From contig OZ014414.1 in NCBI GenBank assembly GCA_963965975.1, forward strand, positions 5,865,501 to 5,929,500: a stretch of 64,000 nt of DNA, in the 5' to 3' direction. The position numbers were made by a program, and so were the translations under genes. This DNA comes from Xestospongia bergquistia. Lineage: Eukaryota; Porifera; Demospongiae; Haplosclerida; Petrosiidae. Positions 1-11,500 of the stretch are shown here, in pieces. A model generated the notes under the pieces. It did not search any database. It was not told the DNA's origin and saw only the letters and a program-made list of their open reading frames with translations. Numbering within the stretch: position 1 is the stretch's first letter; each line of letters starts with the position of its first letter.

Positions 1-185
1 TATGAGAACAAGAGGGTATGACTAATTGAGAACAATTAACACACTTATTACTAGTAATGATAGGAGGTATACACATTATAAAAAAAAGAGCAATGGTACA
101 TTTATATGAAACACATCACTTGATGGACCAGTTTACTACTACTGGAATCTATATATATCATTCCGTGTCTCATCTCACTTTTCTT

Positions 186-712
186 TTACAAGGTCTCTCC
201 TGTAGGTTCTTTAACATGTGGTTTAGTTGATTGATCATTTAAATCTACTTCAATGTCATGTGACCTTGAACGTTGTTGTTTGATATTACTAGTTGTAGTA
301 TTATCATCATAATCAAAGTCCTCATCTCTTTGTCTCTTGTATTGGCTTCTCTTTTTACTTTTTGATGTTACGAATGGGAGATTTCTGAAATTTACAAATC
401 AACTAAGCTTTAAATAGCATCATAATTTGATAATTTTCCCTATGTAATGCCTAATTTCTTACAATTTACTAAGATTAATGACATTTTTTGGTGCAGAATA
501 AATTGCATAAAATCGCATTAACATCATTCTACTATTAGTTCTCTGTTTTAGAAATATCTACTGAAATGTAACACGACAAATAACATCAGCTCTTGTTGAT
601 AAACTGAACTAACCTCAGTAAGTCTCTGGTGCTTTCTCTGAAAGGCCATCAGAATGCTGATTGCTGTGGCCAGGAAACTACACTGAGTAGTAAAAGCATG
701 TTTTGCATCCAT
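186..712 (-). CDS. possible small two-exon gene, charged C-terminus
   Basis: Not a recognised family. A candidate first exon (712 to 614) starts with ATG, encodes 33 residues with a hydrophobic stretch and ends at a GT donor. A second candidate exon (384 to 186) follows a good TTTCAG acceptor and stays open to a TAA in one frame, giving about 65 very polar residues rich in Lys, Arg, Asp and Gln. The two do not join in that frame: a phase-0 join gives only nine more residues before a stop. Either the exons belong to different models, an exon is missing, or the acidic/basic open frame is chance. Confidence 0.22.
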
Positions 713-1109
713 TGAAGTATTGTAAGCTCATCGAAGGTAAAAATGAGGCCTCACGCACAAATTATCTTGTAGATGCCAAGCTGAGTAGATGTTATCGACA
801 AAAAATTGCAACTTTATATGAGTAATTGTCAAGCAAAACTCCTTTATTTTTATTGTCAACTAGTTTTGTCAAGAAAGAAAATGTTAAAGGGAGGCTACAG
901 TGAAAATTGGATGTACATGTTTATCATTTTTTTTCTAAGCTAACATCTTTAACATGAATAGTTCATATCTCATCGACGAAGATTGTGCAATACTTTATTT
1001 TATAAAAATCTGAGATTACTACAAATTAAACATTTACTTCCTGTAGTGGGTGTAACAACACGAAGACGTAGAAAGAGACTTTGCAGGTCAGGACCTGCAT
1101 TGTGCTAAA

Positions 1110-1545
1110 ATGACTGAAGTTGTTGAACAAGAAAGTGTTGCTGATTCTGAAACTTCCTGTTTCGACTTATCATATTCTTCTTCAGAATTTGAAGATGATA
1201 ATAACAGTAATTATGATGATAGGCTGGATGGTGGAATACAAACATGCCTTTTTTTATGAACCAATAGAAGATACTATATCAAGTGGCAGCAATGATAGTA
1301 ACAGATCTGAAGAATAGAATCTCGAAAGGCTTTCAAGTTTGAGCTGGTATGTTTATCTGTAGTATACCAATGTATTAGATATTAATAAACAATTGTTGAT
1401 ATGTGTTTCAATGCTTAGGAAATATCGGCATACTGCTTATCGTCAGCTAACACAGTGGTGTTGGGGATGGCTTGGACGAACAATGAAAGTAACTCTTCCA
1501 GCATGTGGTGTTTCAAGGATAAGCAACAAAGGTGCAAGAAGCAAT
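1110..1545 (+). pseudogene. P2X7-C-terminus-like protein, broken
   Basis: The reading frame from ATG 1110 is rich in Ser, Asp and Glu and leads to a Tyr-Glu-Pro motif, then Leu-Glu-Arg-Leu-Ser-Ser-Leu-Ser-Trp. A second exon after about 1419 reads Tyr-Arg-Gln-Leu-Thr-Gln-Trp-Cys-Trp-Gly-Trp-Leu-Gly-Arg and then Leu-Pro-Ala-Cys. This order matches the cysteine/tryptophan-rich domain shared with the intracellular C-terminus of vertebrate P2X7, which sponges and cnidarians carry in many stand-alone, often repeated copies. The frame is lost in a T run near 1250 and there is an in-frame TAG at 1315, so this copy looks dead. Function of the stand-alone family is not known to me. Confidence 0.6.
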
Positions 1546-1623
1546 TTGTAAGTGCAGAGGCCAATGGGTGTAATATGTAGGCGTGGCTAGTTATTAATGG
1601 GTGGAACAGACTAATTAACTTGA

Positions 1624-2876
1624 TTAATTATCATTAAGTGAAAATTTTCTAAAGATGGATTCTCTATGGTTTGAACCCTTGGCATAATTGTTGCCAATGT
1701 CTATTAATGACAGAGAATCAGTAAGAATTTTGTGCAAATGGAGCATCATTAAAATATTATGTCTTGTCTGGCTCATAGTCGCTCTCAAGTAGCTTTTAAC
1801 CCAACACAAGGATCTGAAAGATCTTTCAATAACTGTATTTGTAGCTGGCATCACCAATATTAGCAGTGTGACTGTAACAGTGTGTATATACTGCCCTAGG
1901 TTCTTCTTTCTATATTAAGGTTGCTAACCCTCCTTGAGATCCACACATTGAAACAGTACCATCGTAACACTGACCCCTGAGCTTGCTGGTTGAAATATTC
2001 AGCCTATGTAAAGCATCATGTACCACTGCTAGTAACATTTCCGATTGAGTAGATTCAATCTGATAAAAGCCAACGAACTCTTCATGGGCTACTTAATGGT
2101 TGTCTACCCATCAGAAACAAACAACAACCTTGTCTTTGTTTGATATATCTGTAGTTTCATCAACCATAATAGTCAGAAAAAGAACTGTAGATAAAGACTG
2201 AACTATTTGTCGCAGGACTTGCAATGACATGACCTTAAGAACTTTGTTTTGTATATCTGGTGCTAAATATTTATCAGTTTTCTTCTCAATCCAGTTAACA
2301 AATCGTATGTCATCTTCACTCCTTAGCTTTAAGAGCTGAATGAAGTTTGAATCGGACTCATCTCCAAGACCTCTTAAAGGAAGTCCTTGCCGAGCCAGGA
2401 ATCTAATATTTGAAAAACTTTTGAAGAAGCACTGATGACGTTCTAATTTTTCTTGTTGGTGTATTGCTGAAAGAGATTCTCTGACATCTTTAGTTGTAGA
2501 AGGCAATGTCGTCACTTTAAGGGTTACTTCTTTGTGACAGTTGCTAGAAGAATGTATATTAAACTTAGTAGAAACATCCTTCCAATTGTGGTAACCTTTT
2601 GAGATAAATGCCATATCAAGATTAGGAGACCACTGAAGTTTCTTTTTCCGAATAAACACAAGCAGAAGTATAGCACAACACAACATCTTTATCTTCAACA
2701 TAATGTAACCAAGACCATTTACTAAACCATGAAACTTGAAAGCTTCTCCTACAAACCACTTTTTTCCAAAATTCCCTTTTTGGAAATGGAAAAGTAAGAG
2801 GTTGGTGTGGTTGGTTAGGCAAAGATCTACCACTATTACCAGCGACTGCCATTGCATGCATGTAGCTTAGATTCAA
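1624..2876 (-). pseudogene. hAT-type transposase remnant (ZMYM1-like)
   Basis: On the minus strand, from high to low coordinates: a Trp-Phe-Ser-Lys-Trp and Cys-containing TTF-type zinc-finger region (2876-2640), a long conserved middle (2630-2111) with Gly-Leu-Pro-Leu-Arg-Gly and Met-Val-Asp-Glu-Thr-Thr-Asp, a further block (2105-1910) beginning after an in-frame stop, then a C-terminal block (1857-1624) with Asn-Thr-Val-x-Glu-Arg-Ser-Phe typical of the hAT dimerisation domain. Frame changes occur near 2637 and near 1900, and several hundred residues between the catalytic and C-terminal parts are missing, so the copy is internally deleted. I could not fix its terminal inverted repeats. Confidence 0.75.
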
Positions 2877-2879
2877 TGA

Positions 2880-3634
2880 AGTGTGAAAAAAGGGAAGAGC
2901 TAGAGTAGTTAAATTAATTATTATTCATTATTAATAGTTTATGAATATTAATAATAAAGTATAGCGGCCAAGGCTGCTACGCTCGCTACAGCTCCTATGC
3001 TACTGTCAAGTGACACATACCACAGAATACAGAGAAGAGGTGTCTCATGTGATGCGCAAGATGATTATTGATGACTCAGCATTTCTCTTCAATCAATGGG
3101 GGAAAAGCTTTGCTGTTAAGAGTGTCTACTGGGTAATTTGTATTTTAATTCACAAAAGGTCCAATACTTCCAACTTCTTTAGTGATTCTCCAATGACAGC
3201 TATGGTGCTAGTATTTTTAGTTCGTGCTCAATGTATAGATAAATATAATTGCCAAAATTTAGTAAAACTGTCGTAACTTTCCAAAGAAGTATTTTGGCCT
3301 AAATTCTCACATGAAAAAGTTGGAAAATGTCATAAGCTGTATGCAGGAGGTTTTTATTGAATTCTCGAGTCTTCACTGAAAGCTCTGCTTTTTTCAAAGA
3401 TTTTTCAGCATTTTATAGCCTTTGTTTGTTAGACGCTCCTTTTGGCAATATTCTTAAGGAGTACAGAAGTTTTGCTACCCTCCACTATAGTTTGGTGGCT
3501 ACCAGTGCCTTGTTTGCCGAGGTAAAGCAGTTCAAACTTCAAAGGCATTTGCCTGGATAACAGGCACACACATACTGACCATAGATAAAGGAAAGGGAGG
3601 GATTGGAAACGGATGTCTAACAGGGGAAGTATCC
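2880..3634. other. no recognisable gene
   Basis: Contains open stretches of under 90 codons on the plus strand (3010-3276, 3357-3560) that match nothing I recognise. At 2957-3000 there is a GC-richer patch with a self-complementary core (GTAGCGAGCGTAGC on the minus strand) that could be a decayed element end. Confidence 0.3.
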
Positions 3635-4683
3635 TTGTTGCTCTACAGGAAACCCCACCTGCTCATCACACACACTACGGTAGAACCAAAAGACTGTGTT
3701 ACAAACGCTATTTCAGCTACTTTATCTAAGGAAGAGTATTTAATTGACACCACTAGAGCAAAAGCTATCCAATCATTGGGTAGGGAACTTCAAAGCAGGA
3801 TTGAAAAGGTTGACAACGTGGCGACATTCTCTAGGTTTTGTGAGGACTTGATATTTCTGCTAAAATCACTTTTTGACAATGAAATCGAAAATTTGTTATA
3901 ATTCAAAAAAAGAGAACAGTTGTGGACTTTTTATCATCAGAAAGCTATAGACGCAATGCTAGCACTGTGGGAGGAATTATATACTAATTTGACTATTCCT
4001 GAGCCAGATCCACTCTTTGATCAAGCAGTAAATCTTGTTCTATTTGAAGATTTACTAAAAGGATACTTCAAGGATGCTACACCACATTAACACATCCTTT
4101 CAACTGATTGTCAACATTTATCAAAAGATGAATTAAATGCATTACGTTATGCCTGTGAGGATGTTGCTCATAAGCTGTTGAAGAAGTATGAAAAGGAACA
4201 TGATGATAGTGGAAAGTTTGCACAATATGAGATGTGTTTGGGGAACATGGCTGTGTTTGGTGATACATCTGATTTTACAAAATATACTACTGAATGGTTA
4301 GAGAAAGTAACTAGAGGAGGATTGTTTTCCTTTAATGATACTATGTTCATTTTTTTGTTGCCATTCAAAATGTCGTCTGTAGGACATTACCAAAGCAGTA
4401 CATTGAAAACCAAAGACAAGGTATCAAGCAACATGTGTTAGATTCCATCACTAGTAATCATGTCTATTATTATTGGTCATTTGTATCACAAGACATTGAT
4501 GATGAAGATGCATCTCAGGAACTTCTCTATGAAATCGCAAGTCTTTGGGTTACTATTCGAGGCTTTTCACTTGCTTCAACATGGTTAGAAGAATACAAAT
4601 GTGCCACAAAATCAACTGTTGCCAAAAATAAAAGACTAAGGAAGAACTATTGGAACATGAAAATAATGACAATTATTGTATAA
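3635..4683 (+). pseudogene. uncharacterised invertebrate family, broken copy
   Basis: One frame runs from 3635 to about 4366, interrupted by TAA at 3899 and TAA near 4087; a one-base shift near 4366 leads into the last part, which ends at 4683. Conserved-looking blocks are Leu-Trp-Glu-Glu-Leu, Asp-Glu-Leu-Asn-Ala-Leu-Arg-Tyr-Ala, Gly-Gly-Leu-Phe and Leu-Trp-Val-Thr-Ile-Arg-Gly-Phe-Ser. I recall similar unnamed proteins in many coral and sponge gene sets but know no function. It ends six bases before the 3' end of the P-element-like gene on the opposite strand, so it may be the second gene of that transposon rather than a host gene. Confidence 0.5.
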
Positions 4684-4689
4684 TCATGA

Positions 4690-7631
4690 TTATGAACTTA
4701 TTGATTTATTGCAATTAAAATGTTTGCATTTTGGCAAAGGTAGTAAGTCATCTAAATCTGTAACACTTTCCTCTAGTAATCTCTTCTGATGACAGTTTCC
4801 TCTGACTGGGTTAAGTGCATGAGATTTCTGAAATGTCAATGCACTAGCATTCTGAATGCACATTTTTACAGTTGGGTTATCATTCCTTCCTCCTCCCCCT
4901 GCACGTTGTTTACCAAAGTAATTTTCTAGGGGATCTTGTGAGAGACGTCCACTCAGCAAAAATAGGTTGCCATCTTTGTGTTTTTCCAACAGAAATTTTG
5001 TAAGGTCAACAAAGGAATGTACTATATTAGGATTTATGTTAGGTCCATTGTATATATAATACATACCTGTCATATAGAGACCCTCTAGGGTTTCCCTACT
5101 CAATGTAATATGGTATTTCTTTACCAGCACTAAAATTTTAAGCATAAACATCCCAGTCAGATAAGTATTTGAGAAACCCCCTTGTCATCCACTATAATGA
5201 TAATATACATACAATACATTATAGTTCCTAGAGTTTGACATACATCTAATCTCTCATCATTAGGAGATGTGTAAGTTTTCCTATCAGGTTTGCATTTCGG
5301 AGCCCACTCCGACAAGCATCTCACATTCAAACAGTCAAACAGCTTATCAAATTAATGCACAAATCTTTCAGTTTCTCTTGTTTCAGGGTCACCATAGTAG
5401 CTGAATACATCAGCAACAGATTTACTGAACACCTAAAATGTTTCAGTCTTTAGATCATGCAATGATTGTATTTATATTTACTGACCTAAGCAGCTAAATC
5501 CACACGCAAACGTGAGTATGATGTGAGGCAAATATGCTCCATTTTCAGTTTAGGAAGTAGTGAAATGCCATTTGAGGCAATAGTTGTACCAGACACTTTT
5601 TCAAATAGCTCTCTTAAATGGTCCCATTTAATGCATTAACCATTGTTCAAATTGAGAGGATAAATGAACAATAATGACTGTGCCAGCATAGCATGCAGAA
5701 CCTATCAACATAGCCCTACTGGAAGAGTAACCATGTGAGTGAGACCAACAGTTTCGGGTTGTTTTAATCAAGTGTGGAGGATCAGATATAAAATATATAT
5801 TACGATTATTGTTAGCATATATGTTCTTGGTCTTGTACACAATCTTGCCTTCGGATTTGCGCATTCAAAAAAATTTCCAATTAGGACTAGCTCCATCTCT
5901 GCAGTAATTGCAATTGCTTTTAGTCCTGTACTTTCTACAACACGAACTGCCTCCCGTACAATTGGGAATAGAGTATCACGTGTAACTCCACAAGTTGGAA
6001 AATGTGCTAGTGGGAATTCAAATTTAAAAAAAGTCCTCGAATCATAATAGCAAGTATTTGTTTGGCAATAGGTGGATATACATAGTCGATCTCCATTTCT
6101 CTTTCAGCTTGAAGCAACTGTTCATTAATACTTCCCAAATTAGTGAATCCAATTATTTCACCACTATGTTTGTCGTAGAGTAGGTCTTCCTTAGCTTTCA
6201 TTTCATCTAAAAGGATAGTAACATATTTCCTTGACTCAGGTAAGTTTGTCAAGTTTGGCATCTTGTCTCATTTGCTCAATGACTTCTTTTTGAAACCCAG
6301 GTCGTCCTGTAATATAATTTGTATTAGTCTCTTAGATTTTGATCAGATGGAAGTGTAATGAAACTGGCAGTATGTATTGCATGATAAGCAGCACCTGATA
6401 TTAATCACATATTGAGAAACCATTTGATCATTAGAGGGTGCCATCTAACTTGTCTGGGATCTTTCACTCTGGCATTATTAGTTTGCTGATCCCAAAAACC
6501 CTTCTAAACGATCCTACAGGGAACTCTCTGTTAATTTTTTTTGGAATTTTCTTCCATAACTTGTACAAGATCATGGTGGAGTTGTGGGTCTAGCTCATCA
6601 GCATGTTTGATTAACATTGCAACCTTCTCTTGTAATCTTTCAACCTCTTTTTCAGCACTTTTGGCACATTTTGTAAGATGACAAATTTTCAATCTTTTCT
6701 CTGGAGTAGTGAGATAGCACACATTAGTATGACTACTTAAACTACTCGTTTCCTCCGAGTCCCTTTTACTCCACCTTCCATATAAAAGACGTAAAGTTTT
6801 CTGGTAAGCCTTGCATGGATTACATCTGTCCCCCTGAACAAGCAGTTCATATGATGTAGTACGAACTGTTTTGAAATAAATTTCTCCTTTTAACTCAAAG
6901 GGAAAGCTGTCAACATAAGCTACTACAGTTCCCTCTTTAGAAGTCAACTTTCCTTTTCTTGACTCAACAAACATCACAAAAATATTCATTAGGATGACCT
7001 GCACAAACATGAAGTCCCTCTACCAAGCAAGTTCTGTAAACAAGGTATTATCCAAATGAGAAGGAATTTTTTCTAATGCAGAGCATTTCTTGACATTATG
7101 TCCATATACAAATACACTCCAAGACATATCATTAGTCACAACAATAGCATGGCTCACTAGTGGCTGAGATGAAGATGGTTGATCAACTATCTTACATAAA
7201 CGTATGGAATTTAGGGAACTGGGAGTGTGATCAATCCATAATTGAGGTATGGACAAAGTATCATACAGAGAAGTAATTGAAGATTGTTGTATAGAAGGTT
7301 AATTCCTAGTTGCCAACTCATCAAATAACTCCAATCCTGGAGACTCAGATGTAGATGTAGCAGATGCAAAAGTACATGTACTAGATGTATATGTAAACAC
7401 AGCAGACATAGCCTCAGAATATGATGTTTCTACAGGTGCCAATTGCTCTGATGAACTATGGATATCGGTAGGGCTGTTATCTTCAGAATTGGATGACTGT
7501 GGTTTATTCTGTGGATAATAATGATCAATAAATTGGTATGATTACAACATCATTTATACCTGGTCTTCTATACTGCTGGGTTTTTTGCAGTCTCTGTACT
7601 TCTTAGAACATAAACGTAGCTTGCGTGCCAT
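4690..7631 (-). pseudogene. P-element-like transposase, multiply broken
   Basis: From 7631 down: a short first exon with ATG (7631-7560) and a clean GT donor, an exon starting at 7508 with a Ser/Thr-rich segment, a Lys-Gly-Lys and Cys-x-x-Cys region with a coiled coil (7010-6531), a block ending near 6331, then Ile-Leu-Leu-Asp-Glu-Met, Tyr-Asp-Lys and Gly-Phe-Thr-Asn-Leu-Gly (6306-6007), Ser-Asp-Pro-Pro-His-Leu-Ile-Lys-Thr-Thr-Arg-Asn (5864-5628), a middle block (5545-5240), and Leu-Ser-Gln-Asp-Pro-Leu-Glu-Asn-Tyr-Phe-Gly near 4930. The aspartates and the Ser-Gln-Asp/Glu-Asn motif fit P-element/THAP9-type transposases. Stops or frame changes lie near 7303, 7020, 6985, 6535, 5920, 5860 and 5355. 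No THAP finger was seen. Confidence 0.7.
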
Positions 7632-8547
7632 TTCTATCACAGGAAAGCATTATTAACAAATATAACAAGTGATTTCCACAATTCTAGGTGTCTATATACA
7701 CTTAATATACTAATGCAGGTTGTAGAGTTGACTGCATTTTTAACACAAGTACATAGCATTAGATGGTATAACGGTTCAAGTTATAGTGGTCATATAAGAC
7801 TTTAACCATACTTGTTAACACCTGTAATAGTATATTTCCACACACTCATGTCACTTACATAAAAATACACTAGTAACACTAGTAGTGAAAGCATTTCAAA
7901 TTTTTGTAGGTACATAGGGAGATTGAAGCGAGTATTTAGGGCTATTGATAGTATAATTCGTCTTATATGGTTTACCTGATAATCAACACTGCTTTAGTAA
8001 GAAATAACAACAATCTCGTGGCTTGTTACNNNNNNNNNNNNNNNNNNNNNNNNNNNNNNNNNNNNNNNNNNNNNNNNNNNNNNNNNNNNNNNNNNNNNNN
8101 NNNNNNNNNNNNNNNNNNNNNNNNNNNNNNNNNNNNNNNNNNNNNNNNNNNNNNNNNNNNNNNNNNNNNNNNNNNNNNNNNNNNNNNNNNNNNNNNNNNN
8201 NNNNNNNNNNNNNNNNNNNNNNNNNNNNNAAAGTGAACATGAATAGACTATAGCTATTTTGAACCATTTATTTAATCCTTTAATGGAAAATTTAGGCAAT
8301 AGTGGTTAGTGTTTGAAAAAAGGATAAACTAAAGAGCAATAATGCCAAGCTTAAGTTATCTAGTATATGTAATGATGTATGAAATACACATGTAGATTGA
8401 ATATACTGTAAAATGTGTTTACATTGCCTTTGATGAAGGCTTATAATAATGAATGATTTGTGAATTTTTTATAATTTTTTTTTCTTGCATACTTACTAAT
8501 CATTGTAATTGTTATGGCCAATATCATGTTATACATGTTTTTTTCAG
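7632..8547. other. intergenic stretch with gap
   Basis: No gene is visible on either side of the 200-base gap. The start of the death-domain/Roco gene whose first visible exon opens at 8548 must lie here, inside the gap, or further upstream. Confidence 0.5.
8030..8229. other. assembly gap of 200 N
   Basis: An unbroken run of 200 N. The round length suggests a placeholder, so true missing length is unknown. Translations across it are meaningless. Confidence 0.99.
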
Positions 8548-11500
8548 ATTTTTCTGATATCTTAAAGAAAGAACCTAATAACCATGACTTGCTTCAGTTG
8601 TTATCAGATATTTCTGAAAATTGGCGTGAGATTGGTGAAGCCATTAATGTAAGTCTGGATTTTTTGTTGAGCCTAAAACTCAGTAATAAGGAAAACTATT
8701 ATAATCTTGTTGAAGTAATTGAACAATGGATGCTTTTTCGACCATCACCATTTACCTGGGAACAAGTGATTTCTGTTGTCCAAGGACCTATTGTTAATAA
8801 CAAGAGAAAAGCTAAAGAGATTCTTGAATACCTTGGTATATGTAAGTATATGTTATTATTATAAATATATATTAGTAATTGGTATTAAATTAAATATTTC
8901 CGCAGGCAGTAGTAGCATTGTCTTTGTTCATATAACACAAATTCTACTTTGTGCTTCGTGTTCTTTTGTTTAGTATAATTAAATATTAGAGATTAATCTC
9001 AATTCTTTATGAATCTGTACCATTAAACAAAAATAAAGGAACATCAGTACTAATAGCACTATTAGATTATTGTGAAGACTGCTTTTTGTTGTTTTCATTC
9101 TTCAATTTGTTCATACATCCTTCTTGTAATCAAAACATTGAATTTTTTTAATCATTTGTTGTAATGAAACATTTTCAGAATATAGTCGAAAATTTCTCAA
9201 GTTAATGTTGTTTTAGTTAACTATAACTAAAACTAAAACCCTTTTAATTTAGCCTATTTGACTTTTAGTTAACTAATCATAACTAAATAAATCTTTTCAT
9301 CTGAAATCAACTACCTAAAAGTAACACAAGAAAACCAACTAAAACTAAATAAATTAATGCAATCGTGGCAAAAAAAACTATGACTTACTATTATTGTTAG
9401 TACTGAACTAAAACAACAGATACCTGTACTCAATAAATGACTGTCAGGACTGCACAAAAGACAAGTGATTAGTTAACTGATAACTGAAGATGGCACCATT
9501 CAATGCTACCATATATAAGGCATGCATCGGTAGGCAGTAAGACAACTCGTATACTTTTCAACTTGGGTATATAATTGGGTAGAAGAGGAAAACAATACAC
9601 CCAATAATAACAGTGGTATTACTGCTATGCAAGTAAGCAGAAAGACCACATGTATACCTTTCAACTTGGGTATATAATAGGGTGGAAGAGGAAGATAATA
9701 CAGCCAATAGTGATAGAGCTATTATTGGTATACAAGAGTATTTTTACTCTAGATGACATCTACATAATTAGATATTTGACTAGAAAGTGAAATGTTATAG
9801 CACCTTTAGCACATGTAGCTCAGTATATTCTCATAATACCTGCCTCATCAACACACAAAAGGGTTTTGTACCGAAGTTGACTATTCGTTAAGTGGTAGAA
9901 GGAATAATTGGCAGGTACAAACTTAGAGAATGAAATACTTCTTAAGACAAACAAACAATACCTTTGGTAAAATAATACATGTATTAAATTGAACTTTCTT
10001 TTATAGTATAACTAACTTAAATTAATCTTAAAGCAGAGAGACTACTGTAAATCCCTTTATGTATGTAGTCCTTTAATTTTCGTGAGTTTCACGATTTCTT
10101 CCTAGTCGCTAAAATTAATGAATCATTAAAAATTTAATTAATCACGTGATTTCCACGTGTAACTAAACTGCAGTGCGCGTTGCATGACTTTACGCGTGCA
10201 GAACGACGATGTCTCTCTACCGCTGGTTCTCGAGTGCTTCTAGCAAGCCGTATCTACCGGATCTGCCCAAGGAAGAGACGAAAGAGACAGAGCATGAGGT
10301 AGCTAAAGCGAATACCAACGTTGTGGAAGCCATGGAGTCTCAAGATAGACGCAAACGACCACGAGGTCGCTAAAATAAAGGATGTTTTATGATGTAAAAT
10401 GCTCAAATCGCTGAAATAAAGGGACACATAAATAAAGGGATTTACAGTAACTAAAAATATTCCACTGCTTAAAAAATAACTATGAATATTAAGAGGTAAA
10501 CTAAAACAACACATGCATATAAGTATGCTTTATTAAATTATATTTTAACTGACAAATATTATTGGCAAATCATTAGCCTTCTTTACCATTGAGTTTTATT
10601 TGCTTTTTCGATATAACAATCAGCTACTGATTATTATTTCTTCTTCTTATTTTTAGATACTGCTGCTGCTTTAGTCCTAACTCAAGATCCAGTACCAGTT
10701 GGTATGTCGATAATATCTCACACTTATGTTGCCTTTTGATATCACACATGCATATCCAACCAATAAAAAATAGTGGGAGTAATTATTTTTACCCTAAAAT
10801 ATTCAATTACGTAGGTTGCCTCCTAATATATCTATCCTTATGTATGAAGCAATGACTACCTTATTCCACATAGATACTTTTAGTATGATAGGGTATATTT
10901 GTTAATAGGAGGCAAAATCATTTCGGTTTAATAAAAAGTAAAGAATGGAACTTGTCTAGTAAGTGACCTTTAGATATGCTTTCCTGATCTCTATTGTTTA
11001 GTATAACAATAAAAGTTTTAGCTAGTACTCTGCACTAGAGCATCACCTTTCAATTTTTTGTAATAAATATGTTGACATTTTGCATGTCTAAGCATTTCTC
11101 TGTAGTTGTGATATTTGTTATAACCTACTTTTAAAAATGTTGTTGCAATAGTAATGAAAGACCACATATGTAGTTATTTAGATGAAATATTAATAGTTAG
11201 AATATGCTTCTTTCAGGAAGTTTTTGTTGATGCAAACATACTTAACAGAATAATTTTCAAAGTATTTTTTTCTTCAAAAAGAATTCAAATTTTAATAGAT
11301 ACAGCACACCTAGGAATCGTATGATACAAATTGTTTTTATCATTCATTTTAATATATTAAAATAACAATAAGTCAAATGTCAATTCTTATAGCATAAAAA
11401 AATTCCTATACTTAGTCAGAGCATATAAACTATAGCTACTGATTACTGGATATATTTCAATGTGGTTTTGCCACTTTCATGTACTTTTTCACTGGATCTT

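Noticed and set aside
7967..8299. Long open frames across the N run
   Set aside because: They are translations of N and have no meaning.
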